NCBI GenBank assembly: GCA_023101885.1
Contig: JALPQD010000006.1
Location: 13,501,585 to 13,565,584, forward strand
Length of the DNA: 64,000 bases
From: Typhlomys cinereus
Lineage: Eukaryota > Chordata > Mammalia > Rodentia > Platacanthomyidae
Direction: 5' to 3'
Part shown: piece after piece, positions 1-11,869 of the stretch
How positions within the stretch are numbered: the first letter of the stretch is position 1
How the letters are laid out: each line of letters begins with the position of its first letter
Program-made: the position numbers and the translations under genes
The notes under the pieces: generated by a model
What the model saw: the letters and a program-made list of their open reading frames with translations, nothing else
Database searches by the model: none
What the model was told of the DNA's origin: nothing

Positions 1-249
1 ATATCTTCATTATTTTTAGGCGAGAATCACATGGCCCTGGCTTGCCAAGGCCACACAGCAGAATAATAATAAAAAAAAAAGGCCAAGTAGAAAGACGCTT
101 CCTTTTAAAAAAAGTGGGCATCCAGGAAGAGTGATGAATTACAATAAAATACATATTTAAAATACCATCTGTCTTTAATTCCTTAACTTGAATTTTGTTT
201 CAATCAGAAGCTACGGGTTGTAAAAAAAAAAAAACTATGAAAATAACAG

Positions 250-330
250 GTTACTCTTTAACAATAGTATTTGACAATATTGATCTGTACTATGTGTTAG
301 ACACAATTCTAAGAGAACCAGTTGTAAGAG
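250..330 (-). mobile_element. Possible L2 LINE 3' fragment
   Basis: The stretch 'gtactatgtgttagacacaattctaag' (split here as gtactatgtgttagac / acaattctaag) resembles the reverse complement of the L2 3' end, whose minus-strand copy typically reads 'ctactatgtgccaggcac' followed by 'tgtgctagg'. It is short and diverged, and it could be chance similarity. Confidence 0.35.
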
Positions 331-607
331 CTACAGTGTATGAGTCTGTGTGAAAACAATTTTGTGTCTTTTTTGTTATCTATCTCCAGAGCTTCGAACT
401 ATACTTGAGCTAGAGCAAGTGCTGGCAAAGTCAGTATTTTTTAATAAGTTTTTGGTTAGAAAAAAATTCATCATTTCAAATGACAAAACTGCCTGAATTG
501 TGAAAGCTGGAGGCAATATTTTACATTTTTCCTCTTATAAGTGAAATAAATTTGATTTGAACATATGTAAATAAATTTATAATAGCATTGACCTTCTTTC
601 CAAAAGA

Positions 608-720
608 GTATATATATTTATCAAAGATTTACTGAACACATACTATGTGTCAGATGGTATAAGACATTCTAGCAACAAAGGCAACATCCCTGTTGCTTTG
701 AAATTTAGATTGTTTGCTAT
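608..720 (-). mobile_element. L2 LINE 3' end relic
   Basis: The segment contains 'tttactgaacacatactatg' followed by 'tgtcagatgg', then 'acattctagcaacaaaggca' and 'acatccctgttgctttgaaa'. This follows the order of the L2 3' end read on its minus strand: a 'gagcacctactatgtgccagg' type start, a middle 'caaagacagacatccctgcc' type block, and an end block. It is an ancient mammalian repeat with many substitutions. The call is based on pattern memory, not alignment. Confidence 0.6.
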
Positions 721-1440
721 GAATCTGAGATGTTGGCACATTTGTGTGAACGATTATCTAGGCAATATCTGCCATCATTCTCTGACTTTTGTTTGTATTT
801 AGTATTTTACCACCTTATTTACTGATGCCTCAAAAACTGTTTATTTCTTAGGATCCATGAGGTAAATATAGCAAAATGCTAGCAGAGTGACATGTAAAAT
901 ATATTCATAAGGTAGGGTGCTCTTTTACAATTATCTATAAAAAGGATCAGTTTTAAATAATTAAGGTCTCAGAAAGATATCTGAATAATAGGTGTCATAC
1001 ATTTTAGTCATTCATTTACAAACACTTAAGCTGAACCTGGACAACCTCAAAGCCTAGACACAATTTTTACTAGAGAAGTTCCATGTATATGAAAACACAA
1101 ACATCGAAAAACATTGCACAGTAAGGGCTTATGAACTGTCCACAATTTGTGTACAAAATACAACAGCCCCTGTGCAGAGTCTGACAACTTCATCTATTTT
1201 TTTACTTGTGGGACCATAAAGGAATCACCTCTAAATTACCTACTTCAAAATATAACTAATAGAAGTGATGCTAGCTGAGGAACAAGCACATCTGAATTTA
1301 CATATCTGACAAAAGTGACTTTAAGACGCCAGAGTTTGAGGACATATCCATACTGCTGAAGAGGTCAGGAGTTTTGTGCATCCATAGTAAGAATGTAGAG
1401 AACAACCAACCAAAATAACCTGCTTTTTCCTTTTTAATTT
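720..1440. other. Unannotated AT-rich DNA
   Basis: No recognisable repeat, ORF of note or RNA gene is seen in this stretch. Confidence 0.5.
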
Positions 1441-1444
1441 TATT

Positions 1445-1740
1445 CCCCCCCCCTCTCTCTCTCTCTCTCTCTCGGGGGTATGACACCTGAGTGTGTATGC
1501 CTGTGGAGCACCAAGGATGGAATTGGGAATCATCCTGGATAGCTCTTTCACCTTATTGCTTTGTTGTGGGGTTTCACAAGCTCTGTCTTCAAGGGCCAGT
1601 ATTACAAGCAGCTGCCTTATCTGCTCGGCACCTTTTATAGGGGATATGGGGATCAAAACTCTGGTCCCCTTGCTTGTGAGGCAAAGACAACCTCCAAGTT
1701 ACCTCCCCCGCCTTCTTTTTCTCTATTTCATAAGGTCTGG
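1445..1740 (-). mobile_element. Old tRNA-derived SINE with C/CT tail
   Basis: On the minus strand the element has a tRNA-like head near 1665-1735 (reads like 'cctcacaagcaaggggacc' then 'agttttgatcccc', a degenerate B box). Its body contains 'tccaggatgattcccaattc' and 'catccttggtgctccac', and it ends in (GA)n plus a G run and an A-rich tail at 1430-1473. The body phrases recur in the SINEs at 28268-28530 and 36343-36660, which places all three in one family. Open reading in this region is a by-product of the repeat. No clear TSD was found, as expected for an old copy. Confidence 0.65.
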
Positions 1741-2284
1741 TAGTTAAGATGAGTCTTTACCTCAGTTAACCTAATATAGAAAATCACATATATACTCTCA
1801 GAGATATATCTCACTTAATATACACATTAAAGGAGCCCAACTTTGATGTTTAACACTAGTGCTAGCAGCTCACTTAAGTTTTATTCTTCTAAACACAAAG
1901 CTGACACATTCCTAAGAGCAATGTTAGGAAAACATTCTTGAAGTCTCTGGAAAGGAAGAATAAGCTGAAACATGATAGTTGTATTTTCTAGTATATTAAA
2001 ATAAGAAACTAGACACAGGTGACAGATCTGCTTCATCCTGCTGGCTCTGTGAATTTAGAAAACTGAAATTCATATAAAAAACCATCATTATACTGATGAT
2101 TATTTAGCATAACTTTCTACCTGTTTACTTAATGCAATGATAAAACAGCCTAAGCAGTCCATATAAATTTCTGAATACACAGTCAATGAAATGGTCTCTA
2201 CCAAATCCAGGTCTGTAACTGTCAATGGAATTCAACGTGAATCTGCTTGAACTTTAGTATTTCTTTTTCCTTATTTTTTTTTGC
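1740..2284. other. Unannotated AT-rich DNA
   Basis: No gene or clear repeat is recognised between the SINE and the L1 tail that follows. Confidence 0.5.
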
Positions 2285-3010
2285 ATTCTTTTTTTTCTCC
2301 TCATACAAATATAATAGGAACCCCTGTCTCCTCCCTTCCTCCACCTCTCCCTGGACCTCCCTGTTCCCTCCCTGCTTTGTCCCTTCCTTTCCCCCCTCCC
2401 TCCCTTTCCCCCAGTGCCCTCTACCCCCATCTCTGAAGCATCCTTTAATGAGTATATCAAACTTTCCTCTGAGTCCTCCTCTCTGATGAGGTGTAAGGAC
2501 TCAGTGGCAATTCCTAGAACTCTTTCTTATGTTCCCCTTAAGTATAGGAACACTATTGTGACTGTTAATCCATTGCTTCTAAGGATCCTAGTGACTTTAA
2601 TCGATGCTAGAATTTGAGGGGTCAATGATATGTTGGTCATTGCGCAGATCATGCAGAGTCTTGTTACAATTGCTTAGGCCCTAACTTGTGTGGAGTATCT
2701 TGCATATCATGACTCCTCCCATCCTTGTGCTCTAACAATCTTACCGCCCCCTCATCCGCAAATTTCCCTGAGCTTCAGGATGGGGAGAGATTAGGCAGGC
2801 CTGATTCCAGGTGGTTGATAATAGAGTCTCTGATGTTCTGAATTATGGTTTGTTGATGATTTTTTTTCAGTTTTGCTTTTCCTGCAATGCCCTTGGTTCC
2901 ATCCTGATAGGTATTGCATGTCCTACTTCTATTCCATCTACCTTTACATATACTCTTATAACAAGACTCTAATTTAACAGGTTTTTATCTCTGGCCAGGG
3001 GGTGACATCT
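2285..3010 (-). mobile_element. L1 3' UTR fragment with 5' inversion
   Basis: Positions 2285-2920 are a minus-strand L1 3' UTR: poly-T at the left, the pyrimidine-rich (sense: G-rich) tract at 2325-2420, then blocks shared with the L1 tails at 7740-8230, 53000-53600 and 57600-58210. The order then breaks. Positions 2922-3010 ('tcctacttctattccatc' to 'ggccagggggtgacatc') are the neighbouring upstream L1 3' UTR block but in plus sense, as at 7526-7606. The two blocks share about six bases (gacatc) at their breakpoints. This is the arrangement expected from twin priming. The copy lacks any ORF2 sequence. Confidence 0.88.
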
Positions 3011-3234
3011 TTTTATTATTGTATTGAACCATTTATCATTTCTTATTTAGTTAGTTAAAGGAGAAAAATTATTCCAGAATCAATTACATTTGTCTTTCTG
3101 GAATTCTATCTCTATTTTATTTATGGCACATCTTTTACATACATGCCACATGTGCTTAATTATGCACATGGGCAAGGGTACATAAACATATTGATGCATA
3201 TTGAGGTTATATCATTGAAACTAGAGATCAGCTG

Positions 3235-3395
3235 TTCAGATTGATGGGCTAGCCAGCAAGCCTCAGGGGTTCTCTTGTCTCCAGCTCTCCAGAACTGGAA
3301 TTATAGGCATGATGCACCACACCCAGATGTCTACATGTGTGCTATGCTTGTGAGGCAGGGACTTTACCAACTGAGTCATCTCCTAATCCTTTGGA
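3235..3395 (-). mobile_element. B4/ID-like tRNA SINE relic
   Basis: The minus strand begins 'aggagatgactcagttggta' followed by 'aagtccctgcctcacaagca', an ID/tRNA-Ala type head with an A box. It continues with a B1-like body ('ctgggtgtggtgcatcatgc', 'ctataattccag'). That head-plus-B1-body order is typical of rodent B4-type SINEs. The copy is diverged and no TSD was seen. Confidence 0.65.
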
Positions 3396-3667
3396 CATCT
3401 ATTTCCTAAGCAAATTTTTTCCCTTTGAGTAATGTTCATATGAATTGCCAAAAAGAAAAAAAAGTAAGCCTTGTAATTCTCTCAAAATAAAAAAGATATA
3501 ATAAGTAACTACTATCTTATGGAAGAGACGACATATCCATCTGATTTATACCACACAATTTTCAACTGATTCCAAAAGTTTTCACATAATAATGTCCATA
3601 ATTGTTGCCTACTTTGAGAAAATTCCAACTTACAGAAGGCAAATGGACTGTAGGAAATTCAGTTCAT

Positions 3668-3683
3668 AAGAAAGACAAGTTTC
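3668..3683. repeat. Left TSD of the plus-strand L1
   Basis: The 16-bp sequence aagaaagacaagtttc occurs here and again at 8247-8262. It directly bounds the L1 at 3684-8246, and the right copy follows the A-rich tail. A perfect match suggests a fairly young insertion. Confidence 0.93.
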
Positions 3684-6600
3684 GATCTCTATCGAACTTT
3701 TCATCCACGCACCAAAGAATACACATGTTTCTCAGCAGCACACAGAACTTTCTCCAAAATAGATCACATACTGGGCCACAAAAACGAATCTCCACATATA
3801 CAGGAAAGTTGAAATTCTAACTTGTACTTTATCAGACCACCATGGCCTAAAGCTTGACATCAACAACACAACAAGCAACAGAAAATACACTAACTCCTGG
3901 AAACTTAACACTATGATGTTGAATGAGAATTGGATTCAGGAAGAAATTATAAAGGAAATTCAAGATTTCCTTAAAGTGAACAATAATGAAAATAAACTTA
4001 CCAAAATCTCTGGGACACAATGAAAGCTGTCCTAAGAGGTAAGTTCATAGCTCTTAATGCCTACATCAAAAAATGGAAACATCAGAAATAAATAAGAATG
4101 CAGCTTAAAGCTTTAGAGACACTAGAGCAATCTGATCCCAAAAGCAGTAGAAGGGAGGAGATTATCAAAATAAGGGGAGAAATATCCAAATTCGAGATTA
4201 GGAAAATGATACAGAAAATCAACCAGTCAAAAAGCTGGTTTTTTGAAAAAAATCAATAAAATTGATACACCCCCTAGCTAAATTAACCAAAAGCAAGAGA
4301 GAGAAAGTCCAAATTAACAAAATTAGAAATGAAAATGGAGTTATCACTACTGATACCCAAGAAATTCAGAGAATTATAATGTCATATTTCAAAAAATATA
4401 CTCTGTGAAATGTGACAACACAAAAGAGATGGATGAATTCCTAAGTAAACACAACTTACCTAAATTGAATCAGGAAGTTGTGAATTATTTAAATAGTCCT
4501 ATAACATATAAGGAAATCGAGGAAGTAATCTCAAATCTTCTCACCAAAAAATGTCCTGGACCAGATGGATTCAGCACAGAGTTCTACCAGACATTTAAGG
4601 AGCTAATACCACCAATACTCCTTAAACTGTTCCATCAAATAGCAAAGGAAGAAACACTACCAAATTCCTTCTATAAAGCTAATATTGTCTTAATCCCAAA
4701 ACCTAATAAAGATACACTTAAAAAAGAAAACTATAGGCTAATCTCTCTGATGAACACAGATGCAAAGATTCTCAACAAAGTCTTAGCAAATCGGATTCAA
4801 AAACATATCAAAAAGATCACCCATGGAGATCAAGTAAGCTTTATTCACAATATAAACCAAAGTTTATAGACCACATGATACTCTCGATAGATGCAGAAAA
4901 AGCTTTTGACAAGATCCAACAACCCTTTATGATTAAACCCTAGAAGGTTGGAATGGAAGGAACCTTTTTGTCAATATAATAAAAGTGGTATACAATAAGC
5001 CTACAGCAAGGATTATACTCAATGGGGAAAAACTTGAAGCATTCCCGCTACGATCAGGAACTAGACAAGGCTGTCCACTCTCACCACTTCTATTCAATAT
5101 TGTACTTGAAGTCTTAGCTGAAGCCATAAGACAAGAAAGGAATATAAAAGGGATTCCAATCGGCAAGGAAGAAGTCAAGCTATCTCTATTTGCAGATGAC
5201 ATGATCTTATACCTGAGTGATCCCAAAAACTCCACCAGGAAGCTCATGGAACTAATACAGATGTTCAGCAGGGTGGCAGGATACAAAATAAATGTAGAAA
5301 AATCAGTGGCCTTCCTATATGCCCAGCATGAAAGAAGTGAAAAAGCCTTGAGAGAAACAATCCCACTTACTATAGCCCCTAAAAAAATGAAATACCTTGG
5401 TATAAACCTAACCAAGGAAGTAAGAGACCTTTGTAATGAAAACTTTAAAATCCTAAAGAAAGAAATTGCACAAGACGCCAGAAGGTGGAAAGACCTCCCA
5501 TGTTCCTGGATTGGCAGAATGAACATCATAAAAATGACCATCCTACCAAAGGCAATATACAGATTCAATGCTATACCAATTAAAATCCCAAAGCCATTCT
5601 TTAAAGAAGTTGACCAAACAATCTCAAAATTCATATGGAGGCACAAAGGACCCAGGATAGCAAAAGCAATCCTGAGGTACAAAAACACTGCTGGAGGTAT
5701 TACCATTCCAAACCTTAGTCTATACTACAAATCCATAGTTGTAAAAACAGCCTGGTATTGGCTCCAAAATAGACACACAGATCAATGGATATAAGGCCAC
5801 ACACTACAGCCAGTTGATCTTTGACAAAGGGGCCCAAAAAAATCCAATGGAAAAAGAACAGCATCTTCAACAAATGGTGCTGGCAAAACTGGATCTCCAC
5901 ATGCAAAAGATTAACACTGGACCCATACTTGTCACCATGTACAAGAATTAATTCCAAATGGATCAAGTACCTTGATATAAGGCCAGAGACTATAAAAACC
6001 ATAGTTGAAAGGGTAGGAAACTCCCTCGGGTTGATTGGGCTAGGCCAACAGTTCCTAAACCGACATCCAATAGCATAGTCACTACAAGGAACATTCAACA
6101 GATGGGATCTTGTGAAACCAAAGAGCTTCTGTTCAGATAAAGAGATTGTAACATGAGCACAAAGGCAACCCACAGAATGGGAGAAAATCTTCACTAACCA
6201 TATATCTGATAGAGCTCTACTGTCCAGAGTGCACAAAGAACTTAGAAAACTAAACACCAAGGAAACAAATGGGCCAATTAAAAAATGGGCCTTGGAACTT
6301 AAAGGACACTTTACCAAGGACAAAATTAATATGTCTAACAAATCTCTTAAAAAATGCTCCACATCCTTAGCCATCAGGGAAATGCAAATCAAAACTTCCC
6401 TAAGATATCATCTCATCCCAGTCAGGATGGCAAAAATACACAATACAAACAACACCAAGTGCTGGAGAGGATATGGAGAGAGCAGAACTCTCCTACATTG
6501 CTGGTGGGAATTCAGGCTCATAAAACCACTCTGGCGAGCCATCTGGAGATTCTTTTTTTTTATTATTTATTTAATTGTATGTGTATGCATGTGTGCGCAT

Positions 6601-7208
6601 GAGTGTATGTATGTGTGTGTATGTATGTATGTGTGTGTAGACCCACGGACGAATTCGGGAACCACCATGGACACCTCCACCTCCTCCTTGTTTACTCTGC
6701 CCGGGGATTCACAGGCTCCACCCTACCAGGGCCGGAAACGCAGGCCCCCCTGCTTCCACCTGGCGTCTATAAGTGGGGTCTAGGATCCGAACTCAGGACC
6801 TTCCGCCTGCAAGGCAGAGGCTTAAACCCTGAGCCTCCCCCCCCCCCCCGGTCTGGAGATTCTTAAGGAGGTTAAAGATTGAAATGCCATATGACTCTGC
6901 TATACCACTTTTGGGAATAAACCCCCCATACAGCAAAAATTCACCTCAATAGCACAAGCACAACCATGTTCATAGCAGCACTGTTTAAAATAGCAAAGTC
7001 ATGGAATCAGCTGAAATGTCCAAAGGTTGATGAGTGGACAAGGAAAATGTGGCACATTTATACAATGGAATACTACTCAGCCATCAAAAATGATGAATTA
7101 ATGCAATTTTCCAGGAAATGGATGGAAGTAGAAACAATTATATTGAGTGAAGTATCCCAGAAATGTTAAATTAAGGGCCGTATATACTCCCTAATAGGTG
7201 GATCCTAG
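3684..7208 (+). pseudogene. L1 ORF2 remnant (endonuclease C-end, RT, Cys-rich end)
   Basis: Decayed ORF2, which in intact L1 encodes endonuclease plus reverse transcriptase. Visible landmarks in order: the endonuclease SDHH motif at 3832-3843; an N-terminal RT block in 4405-4869 with CPGPDGF and IPKPNKD; RT core in the 270-codon open stretch 4985-5794, with RQGCPLSP and the catalytic FADD box at 5189-5200; the C-terminal cysteine region (CWRGYGE and LLHCWW) near 6460-6515; and the end block with YTMEYYSAIKNDE near 7050-7090. The homologous stop lies at 7206-7208, but in-frame reading ends earlier, at 7169, because the C-terminus has mutated. The open stretches are in different frames, and the nested SINE splits the gene between 6554 and 6852. 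Confidence 0.95.
6555..6851 (-). mobile_element. Young tRNA-derived SINE inside L1
   Basis: A complete minus-strand copy of the window's main SINE family. The right end holds the tRNA-like head with B box (plus strand 'ggatccgaactcaggacc') and A-box side ('ggcttaaaccctgagcc'). The middle is CpG-containing ('gacgaattcgggaaccacca', 'ccaccatggacacctccacc'), and the left end is a (TG)n-like tail and poly-T. It is bounded by a perfect 13-bp TSD tctggagattctt at 6542-6554 and 6852-6864, so it inserted into the L1 after the L1 landed. A short C run near 6838-6849 sits at the SINE 5' end. Confidence 0.95.
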
Positions 7209-8466
7209 TACCAAACCCACTTAGAGACACTCAAAGACAAATCTCTGTAATACATACAGTAATTGTAAAGATTATAAACAGGAGGGATAGGGAAGGAGGG
7301 CCTCACCAGAAACAAAGAGAGAGGGGACCATGTTACAGCAGAGAAAATAGGCCACCATCAAGGACTGCAAGTAAGTAATGAGACATCTGGTTAAGTTCAC
7401 AGACTTTCCTTCCTGATCTTTGCAACTGATGAGGTATGATCTCACCAGAAGGGGAGGGCATATAGGCTGCCAGATAGAAAGTAACCATTTTGCAAATGGA
7501 TGATTGACCCCTTTCTCACCCTAGTCTCCTACTTTTATTCCATCTACCTTTGAATATACTCTTATAACAAGACTCTAATTTAACAGGTTTTTATCTCTGG
7601 CCAGGGGGTGAATTCCAATACCCATCAGGATGGAGCCAAGGGCATTGCAGGAGTAGCAAAACCGAAAAAAAAAAAAATCAAACTTAACAGGTACATAATT
7701 CAGAACATCAGAGACTATATCAACCACCTGGAACTGGGCCAGCCTAATCTCTCCCCATCCTGAAGCTCAGGGAAATTTGCGGAAGAGGAGGCAGTAAGAT
7801 TGTAAGAGCACAAGGATGGGAGGAGTAATGATATGCAAGAAACTCCACACAAGTTAGGGCCAAAGCAATCATAATAGGACTTTGCATGACCTGTGCTATG
7901 TCCAACACATTATTGACTCCACAAAGTCTAGCATTTGCTAAAGGCACTAGGATCCTTGGAGGCTAGAGATTGACAGTCACAGTAGTGTTCCTAAGCTTAA
8001 GGGGAAAACAGGAAAGGGTTCTGGGAAATACCTCTGGGTCCTTGCACCTCATCGGAGAGGAGGACTCAGAGGAGAGTTTGGCATGCACATTAAAGGATAC
8101 TCCAGGGATTGGGGGGGGGAGACACTGGAGGATGGGGAGGAAGGGGAGAGGGAAGAGGGAAGCAGGGGGGTCAGGGGGAGATGGAGGGAGGCAGGGGACC
8201 AGTGTACCTGTTAAGTTTGTATGAGCAGAAATAATAATAATGAAAAAAGAAAGACAAGTTTCTAGCTATGAATCTAGAGGTTAAAACTTACAAAGAAGTG
8301 AGGATTATACCACTATGATATATAATTATCCTAAAATTTATAACTATAATATCTGTTCCTCTATTTCCACATTCTCTTTAACCTAATGTGGATTATGTTT
8401 CTCTCTTGAGCTTTTACTTATGTCAATTTTAATCCTATCCCATATGTACATTTATAAAATCTTATT

Positions 8467-8468
<2 letters not shown>

Positions 8469-8500
<32 letters not shown>
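8469..8500. repeat. (AT)16 microsatellite
   Basis: A pure AT dinucleotide run of 32 bp. It is self-complementary and likely length-polymorphic. Confidence 0.97.
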
Positions 8501-8502
<2 letters not shown>

Positions 8503-9034
8503 AAGACATTCAAATAAACATACATAAAAATCCTATGCATTTGTATTAAAAGTTTAAGTTACTTTGCTTGACAAATGAGAACTCTGAATCAACATTCTGA
8601 ATTCCTGAGTCTTCTCATTTTGTACACTAAAGGTAAATACTTGGCTTTAGGTGGAGGTTCTTCCATCACATTTCTATGTGTTAGGGAAGGAACAAGCAGA
8701 GTACTGCTACTTTCATTTCTAGGATGGTTTCCACCTACTTACTGGTTACAATTTCATTTTAATGATATTTACAATTAGTCTAAATAAGAAAACATAATTT
8801 ATAGTCTCTCAAAATGTGCTTCTAAAGAAACTTGTTGCAATATATGGCAAGGTGAAACATTGAGAATAGGCCAATAGATTTTCAGTATTTCCCTGGATTT
8901 GATAAAACACTGTCATTTGAGGGCAAATGAAGAAACCTCTCTATAAGCTTCCTTGTGTCTGAATTCTATTACCTAAAATGCATGGATGAAGGTATTATTC
9001 ATAGATTTTTTATTACTCTAGGAAAGATACTATT
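8501..9034. other. Unannotated AT-rich DNA
   Basis: A 67-codon open stretch at 8575-8778 has no recognisable domain and is not called a gene. Nothing else is identified. Confidence 0.5.
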
Positions 9035-9165
9035 TTATTTCTGTTTTAAAAATGAGAAAACACAAGAAATTACTTGTCTAAAATCTTTTGGCAAGTGAGA
9101 ATTTAGGATTTTAACCCCTGGAAGTCTAACGTAACAAGCGTAGACATTATATTATATTACTTCCC
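9035..9165 (-). mobile_element. MIR SINE relic
   Basis: Reads 'aatgagaaaacacaagaaat', 'tacttgtctaaaatc', 'ggcaagtgagaatttagg', 'attttaacccctggaag'. This is the order of a MIR read on the minus strand (gaggaaactgaggca, ttaagtaacttgcccaagg, gctgggattcgaaccc). Ancient and diverged. Confidence 0.6.
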
Positions 9166-9204
9166 TCTAGAGGTTAAAAGACAGCAATGACTAAACACTT
9201 GATT

Positions 9205-9360
9205 TTGGAGGAAGACTGAATAAGTTCAAGTCCCTTGTCAACACTTACTAATGGTCTTGGGGACATATCTTAACCACTGTAAATCTGTATTTCTTGTATG
9301 TATAGATAATACTGTACAGTGAAAGTTAGTATTTAATAAACATTATTTTATTTAATTCTT
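9205..9360 (+). mobile_element. MIR SINE relic
   Basis: In plus sense it shows the MIR order: a tRNA-like 'gaataagttcaagtccc', 'cacttactaatggtcttggg', 'tcttaaccactgtaaatctg' and a 3' end near 'ttagtatttaataaac'. It lies about 40 bp from an opposite-strand MIR. Confidence 0.7.
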
Positions 9361-11869
9361 AAAATAGCTTACCAATCCTTCACGTTCTAGAGATTCTGCA
9401 TCTGAGGAATCATGTGAATATGGATTTAAAAAAAAACAACTAAAATTATGCTTCCTTGATGAGAATGCACAGTGCTTTGTCTATTAAACAATCAAGAAAA
9501 ACAAGTATCTCCATGGCATCTATGGTGTATTGGATATTTGAAGTAATGTAAACACAACTTAAAGTATTTGAAAAGATATGTGTAGGTCATACACAAACAT
9601 TAGTAATTTTATGTAAGAAACTTGAATACTCATGGACTGTGGTCAAAATAGTAACCTGAAGACATAACCATGATACTGAAAATGTATGTGGTGTTATCTG
9701 AGTTAAGTCAGGTCATGCACCTTGCCTGTCATTAAACAGTAAGATCTGGAGAATGTGAAAGAGATATCTGTCCAGAAACCATGTGCATATTCACCTAATT
9801 TGGTGATAAAAATCACAAGAATGAACTTCATAACATTGTGGGTTGTGTTTTCATCAGTATTGGATGTGTGGGTCCCCTGTAATCAATTGAAGACATGAAA
9901 AGAAGTATAAGGCTATAAGTCTGACCCTCTTGCAAGGGAGAAATCTCAGTATGGCCAAGCCTCCCTGAAGAATAGCCAAACTCAGTCCAGAGGAGAATGA
10001 CATTGGAAGATTGCTGGATTTTTTGGCAGGAGAGAAGAGGGAGTAAAATTTAAAATACAATCCTTAAATGAATTCAGAGGAAAAAATGCTAAAAACAGCA
10101 ACAACAAAAACAAAAAAAAGTGGGTGATCTGTAAGTCAAGAATAAAAAGCTATTTTCTTAGCCCGATTTTTTACCATGATGGCAAGCTCACTGGGAATAC
10201 AGGTGTGACCTTCCACTCTGGGAGGTAAGAGGTTACAGGAAATCAAAGGAATTAGAAGAAAAGGTCAGGCTTGTTTAATACCTTACTGTGCAGTAATCCA
10301 TCCAACCCAACTTCTACATATGTACTTTGTTCCCTGCTATAAACCACTAAAGAATAAACTACTCTATGCAACAGGCTGGCCTCCTGAAGTTTTTAAATCA
10401 AATCTTAGGCTTTGCTGAGGATAGAAAATTAGTTTTCTGACACTGAGTTACACAGATATATTTAAAAGGAAAACTGATTCAAGGACCCCAGTTCATCATG
10501 CAAGGACACACTCCTTGCCAAATCTTCTGAATATCTTTGTTTGGTTAGGGTTAGAGCCAGTGTCATGACTTCAGTAAATATACATAGGAGGAACATAAAT
10601 GACATTTACTCTGGGTTTCAGGTAACTTGTATTTATCTAATCGTTTTAAACTAAAAACTAAAGTAGCTGTAACTACTGGGAAAGGAAGGAAAAACAAATT
10701 TAATTTTTAAGGAAAATGGAAAGCAAAAGCAACTTGTCCAATTCTACTCTACTCAAGGAAAATGTGCCATCTATTCTACTCTACTCAAGGAAAATTATAT
10801 ATCATTGCCAAAACCCCCAAAGTAAACACAGTTGGCATACTTCTCAGCACTGATCTGAGGCAATTACACTAGACGATTACAATAATACCTGGTTCTTCCT
10901 CAAGCAGATAAATAGCCAAGCACTCCCTGAAGAACCAATGCTGCTTTGCTTGACTTTTAATCTGTTTTTATGTATCCTAAGCACAGCATTTTGTTTTATG
11001 CTATTCAAGACTTTTGCCCAAAAGAGTAAAACTAGTACAATATATTTTTATATTTTTCCTTATTTCTACATTTTCTTAAAAAAAACTACTCTGATTTTAT
11101 AACCAAATATATGCTGGTGATGTGTACATTATAATTTTACAAAATAAACAAAATAAACATCAATAAACAAAATAAAAGTTCTGCTAAACAGCATCTCAAT
11201 ATGCAAGGAAATAAAAACATGAATATTGTGTCATACACAGGGTCTTTGTTTACACTTGTTGCACATGATTAGTGGAACTATATATTCAAAAACATTTTTC
11301 AATAAACAAATTGAACATGTCATTAGCTTGGTCCAATAGCATTTCTCAACTTTTTTTTTCATAGCAAAATATATGTAGACTAGCTTGATTATTTTCACTA
11401 TAACATAGCAGCTTCATAAGGAAATACTATGTAAGAAGAAAAGAAAAGCTAGGTACAGAGTATAACAGAAATAACTATCTTAAATATCTTAAAGCCACTT
11501 TCAAACAGGTGAGACACCCTACTAGTATGCATGCTATAGCTAAATATCCACATATATCATAGCTTTACGGTACCTTCTCTAGTGTGAAGTGAAGCTGCTT
11601 CTGAGGACTAATTAACATCTCTTCATTTTTTTCTAGAGCTAAGATTTCAATTTAGGAGGTTGCTGACATTATGTCAATGCCAAAAGAAAAAAAAAAGATT
11701 TATAAATCCCCAGTTTTGTGAACTGGAATACTCTATATGTGCATGAATAAAAGACCCCAGATATTCTTCAGATTCTAGCTCCAACTCTTGTTTTAATTAA
11801 GTCTACTCAACATAAACCAAGTTCAGTAATAAAATTCCTCCACATTTGTCAAGATTTTTCATTCATAAA
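9361..11869. other. Unannotated AT-rich DNA with one short duplication
   Basis: Nothing gene-like is recognised. A 23-bp unit starting attctactctactcaaggaa occurs at 10741-10763 and again at 10773-10795 (period 32). Confidence 0.5.

Larger units (their letters stand above)
3684..8246 (+). mobile_element. 5'-truncated L1 LINE with nested SINE
   Basis: The element runs from the end of the ORF2 endonuclease domain to an A-rich tail and is flanked by a perfect 16-bp TSD (3668-3683 and 8247-8262). It lacks the 5' UTR, ORF1 and the N-terminal ORF2 part. ORF2-derived sequence spans 3684-7208 and the 3' UTR 7209-8246, including the G-rich purine tract near 8108-8200. A young minus-strand SINE (6555-6851) sits inside the ORF2 C-terminal part. 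Without the SINE and its extra TSD the L1 is about 4.25 kb. ORF2 is broken by stops and frameshifts, so this copy is dead. Comparison with the minus-strand L1 at 29.5-36.1 kb confirms collinearity. Confidence 0.95.

Noticed and set aside
4985..5794. Long open stretch (269 codons) that could be taken for a reverse transcriptase gene
   Set aside because: It is the RT core of a 5'-truncated L1 whose neighbouring ORF2 parts lie in other frames. It has no start or regulatory context of its own.
4933..6392. Long minus-strand open stretches opposite ORF2 (257 and 225 codons)
   Set aside because: They are antisense shadows of L1 ORF2. The hydrophobic translation is a by-product of A-rich sense codons.
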